DNA of 64,000 nt, taken from Verrucomicrobiales bacterium. Its GTDB lineage: Bacteria; Verrucomicrobiota; Verrucomicrobiia; Verrucomicrobiales; DEV007. The notes under the pieces were generated by a model. The model ran no database searches. It saw only the letters and a list, made by a program, of their open reading frames with translations, and had not been told where the DNA came from. Position numbers and translations under genes: made by a program. This document shows, piece after piece, positions 34,467-42,414 of this stretch (positions are counted from its first letter, which is position 1; each line of letters begins with the position of its first letter). Where the stretch lies: contig JANQVJ010000005.1 in the NCBI GenBank assembly GCA_030730365.1, positions 50,043 through 114,042 on the forward strand, written 5' to 3'.

Positions 34467-35935
34467 AGACTTTTATCCGACTACTGCTGCTTTTACTCGC
34501 GATTCCGGCGAACGCCGCCGATCCCCTGGAGATCGGATCACGGCTCGAACTTTTTGTCGACCACCACCTCGTCGAGCGCTTCGAGGGCACCGCGTTGAAA
34601 CTGAATCCGCCCCGCGACGAAGGCGAAGTTCTCCGCTTCGACCGGCCCTGGGAAGGCGTTTTCTCGGGCTACGGCACCGTCCTCCACGAGGGCGATCGCT
34701 ATCTTCTCTACTACCGCGGAAAACCCGATTTCCAGTCCGACGGTATCGCCGAGGTCGTCTGCTACGCCGAGAGCCGCGACGGCATCCGCTGGGAGCGTCC
34801 GGCCCTCGGTCTGCATGAGTATGAGGGCAGCCGTGACAACAACATCATCCTGACGGAATCACCGATTTCGCACAACTTTTCGCCCTTTCTCGACGTCCGG
34901 CCCGGCGTGCCGGCGGAGGAACGTTTCAAGGCTATCGGCGGCGCCATTCACAAAAACCCCGGCGGCGGGTTGTTCGCCTTTGCCTCCGCTGATGGAATCC
35001 ACTGGCGGAAATTGAGTGAAAAGCCCGTCATCACCGAGGGCGCTTTTGATTCGCAGAACCTCGCCTTTTGGTCGACCCATGAGGGGTGCTACGTCGCCTA
35101 CTTCCGCACCTTCACTGCCGGAGTGAGCACCGCTGAGGAATGGCGGCTCGATGGGCTTCGGGGAATCTCGCGCGCCGTCTCCGACGACTTCCTTACCTGG
35201 TCCGGGACCAGCCCGATGCGCTACGAGCCGGCCCAGACCGAGCATTTCTATACCAACCAGACCCATCCCTACTTTCGCGCGCCCCATCTCTACCTCGCCA
35301 CCGCCGCCCGCTTCGTGCCGGGCCGCAACGCCCTGAGCATCGAGGAAATCGTCGCCCTCGGCGTGCCCGGGCGTTACGCCAAGGTCGCGCGCGATACGAC
35401 CGACCCCGTCCTCCTTACTTCGCGCGACGGCGAGACCTACGACCAGACGTTTCGTGAATCGCTCGTGGCTCCGAGCCTGCGGCCCGAGGAATGGATCTCG
35501 CGCAGCAACTACCCCTTGCTCAATCTCGTCCAGACCGAGCCCGAAGAAATGTCGTTCTACATTCAGCACGATTACGGGGCCCCGAGCGCCCACGTGCGGC
35601 GATACTCCTGGCCGCTCGACCGCATCGCGAGCGTGAGCGCCGGATACGAGGGAGGGGAGTTCGTGACTCGTCCACTCGTCTTTGCCGGTGGGCGCCTCCA
35701 TCTGAATTTTTCCACCTCCGCCGTAGGCTCGATCCGCGTCGAGATTCAGGATGAAAGCGGCACCGCCATTCCCGGTTTCGCTCTCGAAGACAATACCGAA
35801 CTTATCGGCAATCGCCTCGACCGGGTCGCGACCTGGGGCGAACGCGACGACCTCTCAACGCTCGCAGGCAAGGCGGTGCGGCTGCGCTTCGTGATGAAGA
35901 GCGCCGATGTCTATGCGATGCGATTCGGGGAATGA
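34463..35935 (+). CDS. Secreted glycosidase-like beta-propeller protein, copy 1 of a tandem pair
   Basis: 490 residues with a signal peptide (MKTFIRLLLLLLAIPANA-AD). The body starts GSRLELFVDHHLVERFEGTALKLNPPRDEGEV and contains repeated propeller strands (YLLYYRG, VCYAESRDGIRWERP, FAFASADGIHWRKL, YVAYFRT) like the five-bladed GH32/GH43/GH130 folds. HNFSPFLD and YTNQTHPYFRAPHLY are shared with the next gene. A C-terminal beta-sandwich begins near residue 385 (RPLVFAGGRLHLNFSTSAVGSIRVEIQDE). It should be periplasmic or secreted. I cannot name a CAZy family; the catalytic acids are not certain. It is coupled to the beta-helix gene by an ATGA overlap. Paralogous to 35985-37460. Confidence 0.75.
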   Translation: MKTFIRLLLLLLAIPANAADPLEIGSRLELFVDHHLVERFEGTALKLNPPRDEGEVLRFDRPWEGVFSGYGTVLHEGDRYLLYYRGKPDFQSDGIAEVVCYAESRDGIRWERPALGLHEYEGSRDNNIILTESPISHNFSPFLDVRPGVPAEERFKAIGGAIHKNPGGGLFAFASADGIHWRKLSEKPVITEGAFDSQNLAFWSTHEGCYVAYFRTFTAGVSTAEEWRLDGLRGISRAVSDDFLTWSGTSPMRYEPAQTEHFYTNQTHPYFRAPHLYLATAARFVPGRNALSIEEIVALGVPGRYAKVARDTTDPVLLTSRDGETYDQTFRESLVAPSLRPEEWISRSNYPLLNLVQTEPEEMSFYIQHDYGAPSAHVRRYSWPLDRIASVSAGYEGGEFVTRPLVFAGGRLHLNFSTSAVGSIRVEIQDESGTAIPGFALEDNTELIGNRLDRVATWGERDDLSTLAGKAVRLRFVMKSADVYAMRFGE

Positions 35936-35984
35936 CCGCGAATCCTTGAATCCGACTCCTTCTCACCCCGCCCAACGATCTCCC

Positions 35985-37460
35985 ATGAAAAATCCCGCCA
36001 TTCTTCTGCTCCTCGCCCTCACCTCCTCCCTCGCCGCCGATCCGATCAACATCGGGGGGCGGCGTGAACTTTTCGCGGACCAGTTTCTCATCGAAAAGCT
36101 CAGCGGCACCCGTCTCCAGGTGCACGCTCCGCGTGACGAGGGAGTCACCTTCTCCTTCGACAAACCGTGGGAGGGGCTCTTCAGCGGCTACGCCACCATC
36201 GTCACACTCGAGGACGGGAAGCTCCGCGCTTACTACCGCGGTAAGGCCGTGGCCAATCGCGACGGCAGCGAGGAGGAGGTCACCTGCTGCGCCGAATCCA
36301 CCGACGGCCGCACCTGGACCAAGCCCGATCTCGGCATCTACGAGGTCATGGGGACGCGGGACAACAATGTCGTGCTCATGAAGGCGAACACCGCCGCGCA
36401 CAACTTCAGTCCCTTCCTTGATGCCCGCGCCGGCGTGCCGGAGGGAGAGCGCTTCAAGGCCCTCGGCGGCACCATGGAAAGCGGAGGCCTCACCGCATGG
36501 AAGTCGGCCGACGGCTACCGCTGGGAAAAGATCGTCGACTATCCCGTCATCACGAAAGAGATGGTCCCCTACAAATACATGTTCGACTCGCAGAACGTGC
36601 CCTTCTGGTCCGAGGTCGAGGGAAAATACGTCTGTTACTATCGAGTCTTTGAGGAAGGCATCCGCCGCATCGTGCGCAGCGAGAGCATCGATTTTCTGAA
36701 ATGGTCGCCGCCCGTCCTTCTCGGCTATCGCCACCCCGAAAGGGAGGCGCCGATCGAGCACCTTTACACGAACCAGACGAGCCCCTACTTCCGCGCGCCG
36801 CATCTTTACGTGGCGATCGCGGCGAGATTCATGCCGGGACGCCAAGTCCTCGACGATGAGCAGGCCAAGTCTATCGGCGTGAATCCCGGTTACTTTAAGG
36901 ACACCTCGGATGCCATCTTCATGACGACGCGTCCGGTCGAGGGCGGTGAGCATGTCGGCTACTACGACCGCACCTTTCTCGAGGGCTTCATCCGCGGCGG
37001 CATCGGGGCGCAGAACTGGGTCTCCCGCACAAACTACCCCTCGCTCAACGTCGTGCCGACCGGCTCGAACGAGATGTCCGTCTATGTGAATCAGGACTAC
37101 GCCCAGCCCACCGCCCACATGCGCCGCTACTCCATGCGTGTGGACGGCTTTGCCTCGCTCCACTGTGGTTATGCGGGCGGTCATGCCGTCACCAGGCCGG
37201 TCCGCTTCGCCGGACGCGAGCTCTCCCTGAACTTTTCCACCTCCGCCGCCGGCGGTGTGAAGGTCGGCTTCGAAGATCCCGAGGGCAAGGCCATCCCCGG
37301 ATTCTCGGTTGAGGACTGCGTCATGCAGATCGGCAATGAGATCGACCGCAGAGTGACCTGGAAATCCGGCAGCGACGTCAGCGCCCTCGCCGGCAAGCCG
37401 GTGCGGCTTCGCTTTTCGATGAAAGACGCGGACCTCTTTTCCTTCCAGTTCACCGAGTGA
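35985..37460 (+). CDS. Secreted glycosidase-like beta-propeller protein, copy 2 of a tandem pair
   Basis: 491 residues from the ATG at 35985, which gives a signal peptide (MKNPAILLLLALTSSLA-AD). The sequence follows copy 1 almost strand for strand: GGRRELFADQFLIEKLSGTRLQVHAPRDEGV, LRAYYRGKA, CCAESTDGRTWTKPDLGIYEV, HNFSPFLDARAGVPEGERFKALGG, DSQNVPFWSEVEGKYVCYYR, YTNQTSPYFRAPHLYVAIAARFMPGR, and the C-terminal LSLNFSTSAAGGVKVGFEDPEGKAIPGFSVED sandwich. It arose by duplication and has diverged well, so the two may act on different bonds of one glycan. It is 49 bases downstream of copy 1 on the same strand. The function is inferred from fold and context only. Confidence 0.75.
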   Translation: MKNPAILLLLALTSSLAADPINIGGRRELFADQFLIEKLSGTRLQVHAPRDEGVTFSFDKPWEGLFSGYATIVTLEDGKLRAYYRGKAVANRDGSEEEVTCCAESTDGRTWTKPDLGIYEVMGTRDNNVVLMKANTAAHNFSPFLDARAGVPEGERFKALGGTMESGGLTAWKSADGYRWEKIVDYPVITKEMVPYKYMFDSQNVPFWSEVEGKYVCYYRVFEEGIRRIVRSESIDFLKWSPPVLLGYRHPEREAPIEHLYTNQTSPYFRAPHLYVAIAARFMPGRQVLDDEQAKSIGVNPGYFKDTSDAIFMTTRPVEGGEHVGYYDRTFLEGFIRGGIGAQNWVSRTNYPSLNVVPTGSNEMSVYVNQDYAQPTAHMRRYSMRVDGFASLHCGYAGGHAVTRPVRFAGRELSLNFSTSAAGGVKVGFEDPEGKAIPGFSVEDCVMQIGNEIDRRVTWKSGSDVSALAGKPVRLRFSMKDADLFSFQFTE

Positions 37461-37608
37461 TGAGGGCTCTTCAGGCGAGCCTCACCGGAGGACGTGGGCC
37501 AGGGAAGGGCGCTGGCCATGCCTCCATCTCCGACCGGAATCGCGTCGATGAGACCACGGAGATTGACCCTGACGGCCGATCCCTTCTAAAATCAACCTGA
37601 TCGATTCC

Positions 37609-38802
37609 ATGATACCCCAAGCCAACTCTCCCCGTCGCCATTTCCTCAAAACCTCCACCGCTCTCGCCACCGGTGCCGCTTTCGCCGGATCACGATCCTT
37701 CGCCGCCGCCGGAGCGACGATCCTTGAGACGAAGACCATTTCCAAGCAGCCCGAGTATTACCACGGCTGGTCGACGGTGGCGCGACGTGCCAACGGAGAA
37801 CTCTGGCTCACCTGGTCGGGCGGGCGGGTCTCTCATGTTTGTCCCTTCGGCCAGGTCGTCGCGATGACGTCGCGCGATGAAGGCGAGACCTGGACCTGGC
37901 CACGCGTCCTCCTCGACAGTGCTATCGATGACCGCGACTCGGGTGTGCTCGAGACCGCGAAGGGCACGCTCATTGCCTCGACCTTCACCTCGCTCGCTTA
38001 CGAATCCTACTTTGAGAAAAAGCAGATCTTCACTGAGTTGACCAAAGGCGGCTGGCAGACCGCGGAACTCGCTGGGGATGAATATGAACGCTGGCGCGCC
38101 TGCCACGAACGGCTCAACGCGGAGGAGCGCAAGTCCGATCTCGGCGAGTGGATCATCCGCTCCACCGATGGGGGCGCGACCTGGTCGGCACGCATTCCGA
38201 CGATCGTGAACAGCCCGCACGGTCCGACCCAGTTAAAGGACGGACGTCTCTTCTACGCCGGCAAGCAACTCTGGACCGGGGACAAGAAGGTCGGAGCGGC
38301 CGTCTCCGAAGACGACGGGCTCACCTGGACCTGGCTTTCCGACATCCCGACGCGAGCCGGAGACGACGCGACGAAGAGCTACCACGAACTCCACGCCGTC
38401 GAGGCCGATGACGGCACCCTCATCGCCCAGATCCGAAACCATAACGAGGCCGACTCCGGCTGGACTCTCCAGACCGAGTCGAGGGACGGCGGCAAGACCT
38501 GGACCGAGCCGCACGCTATCACCTTCGGCCTGCCCTCGCACCTGCTCAAGCTCCGCGACGGCCGCCTTCTCATGAGCTACGGCCATCGCCGCGCGCCCTT
38601 CGGAAATCAAGCTCGCGTCAGCAGCGATCACGGAAAGACCTGGGGCGATGCTATCATCATCTCAGGAGACGGCATCGGCGGTGATCTCGGCTACCCCAGC
38701 ACCGTCGAACTCACCGACGGCACCCTGCTAACCGTCTGGTATGAATCCATGGCCGGACAGAAACACGCCGTGCTGCGGCAGGCGAAATGGCGGTTGGGGT
38801 GA
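37609..38802 (+). CDS. Tat-exported sialidase-like (BNR/Asp-box) protein
   Basis: 397 residues. The N terminus has a Tat signal (SPRRHFLKTSTALATGAAFAG). Asp-box repeats (S-x-D-x-G-x-T-W) are visible at SRDEGETW, STDGGATW, SEDDGLTW, SRDGGKTW and SSDHGKTW, one per blade of a six-bladed propeller of the sialidase superfamily. WSTVARRANGELWLTWSGG near residue 52 and DSGVLETAKGTLIAS near 104 match blades of exo-alpha-sialidase-like proteins. True sialidases need an arginine triad and a Tyr/Glu pair, which I cannot confirm by eye, so the substrate may be another glycan. It lies 148 bases after the propeller pair and ends the plus-strand glycan locus. Confidence 0.82.
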   Translation: MIPQANSPRRHFLKTSTALATGAAFAGSRSFAAAGATILETKTISKQPEYYHGWSTVARRANGELWLTWSGGRVSHVCPFGQVVAMTSRDEGETWTWPRVLLDSAIDDRDSGVLETAKGTLIASTFTSLAYESYFEKKQIFTELTKGGWQTAELAGDEYERWRACHERLNAEERKSDLGEWIIRSTDGGATWSARIPTIVNSPHGPTQLKDGRLFYAGKQLWTGDKKVGAAVSEDDGLTWTWLSDIPTRAGDDATKSYHELHAVEADDGTLIAQIRNHNEADSGWTLQTESRDGGKTWTEPHAITFGLPSHLLKLRDGRLLMSYGHRRAPFGNQARVSSDHGKTWGDAIIISGDGIGGDLGYPSTVELTDGTLLTVWYESMAGQKHAVLRQAKWRLG

Positions 38803-38921
38803 GGGGGAGGGCGGAATCAAGAGATCGAATGAGTGATCTTCAGCGGATGACTTAATGGGGAAATCTGCTGGTCTCCCTGAATCTGCTGGAGTAATCCCAA
38901 AGCCCACCTTACGCCACACCC

Positions 38922-40190
38922 TCAAGCCGGGAGCCGTTCGATCTCGGCGCCGAGATTGATGAGCTTGTCATCAATGTGCTCGTAACCGCGGTCGATGTGG
39001 TAGACGCGCGAGATCTCGGTGTTGCCCTTTGCGGTAAGTGCGGAGAGGACAAGGGCGGCCGAGGCACGCAGGTCGCTCGCCATCACGGGCGCGGCGCTGA
39101 GTTGTTCGACACCGTGAATGATCGCGGTGCCGTCATCGACGGTAATATCGGCGCCCATGCGCTTCATCTCGGACGCATGCATGAAACGCTGGGGGAAAAT
39201 GGTGTCGCGTACCACGCTGGTGCCGGGGGTGACCGCAAAGAGTGAGCACATCTGGGCCTGCATGTCGGTAGGGAAGCCGGGGTAGGGCTCGGTCGTGATG
39301 TTGGCCCCGACGGGATTGGCGGCTCGCGAGACGGTCACGGTCGTTTTAGAGACTTCGACCTTGCAACCGCAGCGGCGGAGCACTTCGGTGATACTGGTAA
39401 GATGCTCGGGATTGACGCGACGCAGGGTGATGCTGTCTTTTGCCGCGAGCGCGCCGGCGACCATGAAAGTGCCCGCCTCGATGCGGTCGGGGATGACGGT
39501 GTGCTCGACGCCGCCAAGTTCGCTGACTCCTTCGATCTCGATGCGGGGAGTGCCGGCTCCGGTGATTTTGGCTCCCATCGCGATGAGGAAATCGGCGAGA
39601 TCGACGACCTCGGGTTCGCAGGCGGCTCCGGTGATGACGGTGGTGCCTTTCGCGAGAACGGCGGCCATCATGACGTTGTCAGTGCCGAGGACGGTGGCGC
39701 CGTGTTTGCCGCTCATGTCGATGACTTTGCCGGTAAGGCCGTAGCGGGCTTCAAGATGGACGTTGCCGCCCTCGACGGTGGCTTCGGCACCGAGTCCCTC
39801 GAGTCCGCGCAGATGGAGGTCGATGGGGCGGTCGCCGATGACGCAGCCGCCGGGAAGGGAGACGCTCGCGCGATTGTGGCGGGCGAGGAGAGGGCCCATG
39901 ACACAGACCGAGGCACGCATCTTGCGGACGAGGTCGTAGGGGGCCTCGTGGCTGCGGAGCTTTTCACAGCGAATCACGACCGTGCCGCTGGCGCGCTCGA
40001 CCTCGGCACCGAGGTTTTGCAGAATCTGCAGCATGTAATTGGTGTCCGAGACATCGGGGACGCGGCGAATGACGCACTGTTCGCGGGTGAGCAGGGTCGC
40101 CGCAAGAATGGGGAGAGAGGCGTTCTTAGAGCCGCTGATGTTGACGCTTCCTTCGAGCTGGCTGCCCCCATGAACGATGAATTTTTCCAT
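38922..40190 (-). CDS. murA: UDP-N-acetylglucosamine 1-carboxyvinyltransferase
   Basis: 422 residues, the normal length. The N terminus is MEKFIVHGGSQLEGSVNISGSKNASLPILAATLL (KNxxLP substrate loop). The active-site cysteine is in LPGGCVIGDRPIDLHLRGLEGLGA near residue 115, so the enzyme should be of the fosfomycin-sensitive Cys type. Later motifs are DRIEAGTFMVAGALA and GFPTDMQAQMCSLF. It transfers enolpyruvate from PEP to UDP-GlcNAc, the first committed step of peptidoglycan synthesis. It is the last gene of a same-strand run from hprK, 63 bases after prmC. Confidence 0.96.
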   Translation of the reverse strand: MEKFIVHGGSQLEGSVNISGSKNASLPILAATLLTREQCVIRRVPDVSDTNYMLQILQNLGAEVERASGTVVIRCEKLRSHEAPYDLVRKMRASVCVMGPLLARHNRASVSLPGGCVIGDRPIDLHLRGLEGLGAEATVEGGNVHLEARYGLTGKVIDMSGKHGATVLGTDNVMMAAVLAKGTTVITGAACEPEVVDLADFLIAMGAKITGAGTPRIEIEGVSELGGVEHTVIPDRIEAGTFMVAGALAAKDSITLRRVNPEHLTSITEVLRRCGCKVEVSKTTVTVSRAANPVGANITTEPYPGFPTDMQAQMCSLFAVTPGTSVVRDTIFPQRFMHASEMKRMGADITVDDGTAIIHGVEQLSAAPVMASDLRASAALVLSALTAKGNTEISRVYHIDRGYEHIDDKLINLGAEIERLPA

Positions 40191-40253
40191 TTCGCTGTCT
40201 TAAAAATATGATTTGCCTGATAATAATGATCCCAGTAGGAGATCCTACCCGTA

Positions 40254-41102
40254 TTACGCGGATTTGGTAGCAAAAAGAAAGCGCTCGATACCACCGAGGT
40301 CACGATGGATTTCGACGTTTTCGTAGCTGAGGTCTTCGGCGAGAAGGCGCAGTGTCTCCGCCTGGGCGATCCCGAACTCCATCGCGACGAGTCCGCCGGG
40401 ATTGAGGTAGGCGGTCGACTCGCGGAGAAATCGCTCCATGATCTCAGTGCCGAGAGGCCCGCCGTAAAGGGCAAGGGCGGGGTCGCGGCGCACTTCCCGT
40501 CTGAGTTCAATCTCGTCGGCGTCGGGAATGTAAGGCAGGTTCGCGGCGATGAGATCATAGGTCCCTTCGATCGCAGAGAAGAGGTCGCTCTCGACAAAGC
40601 GGACTTCGCTGCCCTCGGGCAGAACGATGGCGTTTTCTTTCGCGAGGGAGAGCGCTTCGGGGGAAACATCGGCAAGGGTAACGCTGACGCCTTTTCCCAT
40701 GAGTCCGTGGGCGAGAGAGAGACCGATCGCTCCTGATCCGCAACCCAGGTCGAGAATCGCGGCGTCGCGTGGCCACTCGCGGGCGAGGAGTCGGCGGGTG
40801 AGGTCCTCGGTCTCGGGGCGCGGGATGAGGGCGCGATGATCGGTTTTTAAATCGAGGTCACAGAACTCGACCGTGCCGAGGAGGTGTTGGAGTGGTTCGC
40901 CCCGTCCTCGCCGTTTCGTGAGATCGCGCAGGTTCTCCAGCGCACTTTCGGGGATGTCGCGGTCGAAGTCGATGTAGAGCTGCATGCGGCCCACTTTGAG
41001 GACGTGAGCGATGAGCCACTCCATGTTAAGCCGGGCTTCCTCGACTTCGTGTTTTTGAAGGTAATCCGTTCCCTTTTTCAGGGTGTCGAGGATGGTCGCC
41101 AT
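40254..41102 (-). CDS. prmC: Peptide chain release factor N5-glutamine methyltransferase (PrmC/HemK)
   Basis: 282 residues. An N-terminal helical domain (about 1-85, with HVLKVGRMQLYIDFDRDI) precedes a Rossmann methyltransferase domain: PRPETEDLTRRLL near residue 95, ILDLGCGSGAIGLSLA near 118, and the catalytic loop AANLPYIPDADEI near 190. The family motif is NPPY; here the first proline is leucine (NLPY). NPPY binds the glutamine amide, and NLPY is more usual in some rRNA adenine methyltransferases, but the helical domain and the PRPETE motif fit PrmC. It should methylate the GGQ glutamine of release factors. The prfA gene, often adjacent, is not in the window. Confidence 0.88.
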   Translation of the reverse strand: MATILDTLKKGTDYLQKHEVEEARLNMEWLIAHVLKVGRMQLYIDFDRDIPESALENLRDLTKRRGRGEPLQHLLGTVEFCDLDLKTDHRALIPRPETEDLTRRLLAREWPRDAAILDLGCGSGAIGLSLAHGLMGKGVSVTLADVSPEALSLAKENAIVLPEGSEVRFVESDLFSAIEGTYDLIAANLPYIPDADEIELRREVRRDPALALYGGPLGTEIMERFLRESTAYLNPGGLVAMEFGIAQAETLRLLAEDLSYENVEIHRDLGGIERFLFATKSA

Positions 41103-41118
41103 GGTGCGGGTGAGTCCC

Positions 41119-42333
41119 TCAGAAGCCCCCCGGCAGGCCGAAGCGACCGGCGGGTAGCGGGCGTGTCTTGAAGATGGAGTAGGGCGGGGCAGTCACGTCT
41201 TTACCGCTGTTGAAGAACGGGGTCCTGTGAAGCTGGCTGCTGAAGAAGTGAAGAAGTCCGTCGGGCCCGATGACAAGTCCGCCGGGCCACATGATGCGGG
41301 GGTCTTTGAGGAGAAGCCGGAGATTGAGGAAGTTTTCCTCGGGTGCGACATAGTCGATCGAACCCCGAGAGATATCGCCGAAGTAGATACGGCCCCGGGA
41401 GTCTATCGTCATGCTGTCGCAGATAGGTTTCGGCGAGACGCCGGTGACCTGGCTGGTGAGGACGTGGGGGAGGATCGCGGGATCGATAAGGAGCGCGGTC
41501 TTGATTTTAAAAAGTGAGGCTCCGTTGCGTGGGCCATAGTAGAGCCATTCGCCCTTGCGATCGATGGCGATGGGGTAGACTCCGGTAAGAGGGGTGGCGA
41601 TGACTCCGTCGGGGCGGCGCACCTCGACGGGTTGTCCGCTCACCTTGAGCTCTACACCTGAATCCATCTGAACGGATCGGTCCCGCTCGAGGACACGCCG
41701 CGTGAGGCCGGTCTGGATGTCCACGACGATGATGGCCGAACTGATCCCGTCGGCGGGGTCGGCTATGTAGATGTATCGGCCGACCGGGTCGAGGGCGATG
41801 TTGGTGAGAAAGGAGTTCGGGCTTAGGGCGAGGGCATCGATTACGATGCTCCTGAAATGCTCGTCACGCTTCGTGTCCCAGGCAACGAGTTTCGCGGCGC
41901 TACCCGAGCGGCGGCCGTTGTCGAGCATCCAGACAATCCCGCGCGAGTCGCAGGCGATGCCGATGACAGAGTCGAGCAGGATGGGGTCTCCCGAGCCCGG
42001 GGTATTCATGGTCTCGTTCGGGAAGGGGAGCCAGTTGCCCTCGCGGTCGAGTCGCATAACCCTGAACTGGGGTTGAAAAAACTGGTGGAAAGAAACGATG
42101 TATTCACCGGAGGGTAACACGCACATCCCGGCGGGCCCGGCGGGGGCCTGTGACGTTTCCTGCAATTCGTCGGTGTCTTTTTTCCCAAAGGGTTTCGGGA
42201 GGGAGGGCAGTTTGAGGCTCTGGGCCGGCAGGTTGATGACCGAGAGGGCTGCCACCGCGAAAACAAGCCGACACGCCCGCAGGGCCGCTTCCCTCGGGAG
42301 CGGCGGGTGGTTCAGACTGGTAATCTTCGGCAT
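41119..42333 (-). CDS. Exported major-royal-jelly/yellow-type beta-propeller protein
   Basis: 404 residues from the ATG at 42333, which gives a hydrophobic export signal at about 20-37 (CRLVFAVAALSVINLPAQS). The body reads like the bacterial MRJP/yellow family, a six-bladed propeller: SVIGIACDSRGIVWMLDNGRRSG near residue 120, LTNIALDPVGRYIYIADP near 180, GVYPIAIDRKGEWLYYGPRNG near 250, and CDSMTIDSRGRIYFGDISRGSI near 310. Bacterial members are predicted sugar- or metabolite-binding or lactonase-like proteins with no fixed reaction. The gene lies 17 bases upstream of prmC and 82 bases downstream of the PTS enzyme I gene on the same strand; no functional link is evident. Confidence 0.75.
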   Translation of the reverse strand: MPKITSLNHPPLPREAALRACRLVFAVAALSVINLPAQSLKLPSLPKPFGKKDTDELQETSQAPAGPAGMCVLPSGEYIVSFHQFFQPQFRVMRLDREGNWLPFPNETMNTPGSGDPILLDSVIGIACDSRGIVWMLDNGRRSGSAAKLVAWDTKRDEHFRSIVIDALALSPNSFLTNIALDPVGRYIYIADPADGISSAIIVVDIQTGLTRRVLERDRSVQMDSGVELKVSGQPVEVRRPDGVIATPLTGVYPIAIDRKGEWLYYGPRNGASLFKIKTALLIDPAILPHVLTSQVTGVSPKPICDSMTIDSRGRIYFGDISRGSIDYVAPEENFLNLRLLLKDPRIMWPGGLVIGPDGLLHFFSSQLHRTPFFNSGKDVTAPPYSIFKTRPLPAGRFGLPGGF

Positions 42334-42414
42334 AAGAGAGTGCTGAATAGTGGGGGGCGAAGGGTATTCTTTACCAAAAGGCGGCGTCAGTTTCGGAAGC
42401 TTCAATTGAGTCTT

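Noticed and set aside
35802..37184. 460-codon open frame on the minus strand
   Set aside because: It is antisense to the second propeller gene, which has a signal peptide and a close paralogue next to it.
38855..38895. Repeated ATCTGCTGG in the gap between the sialidase-like gene and murA
   Set aside because: There are only two short copies with no symmetry or location that suggests a function; probably chance.
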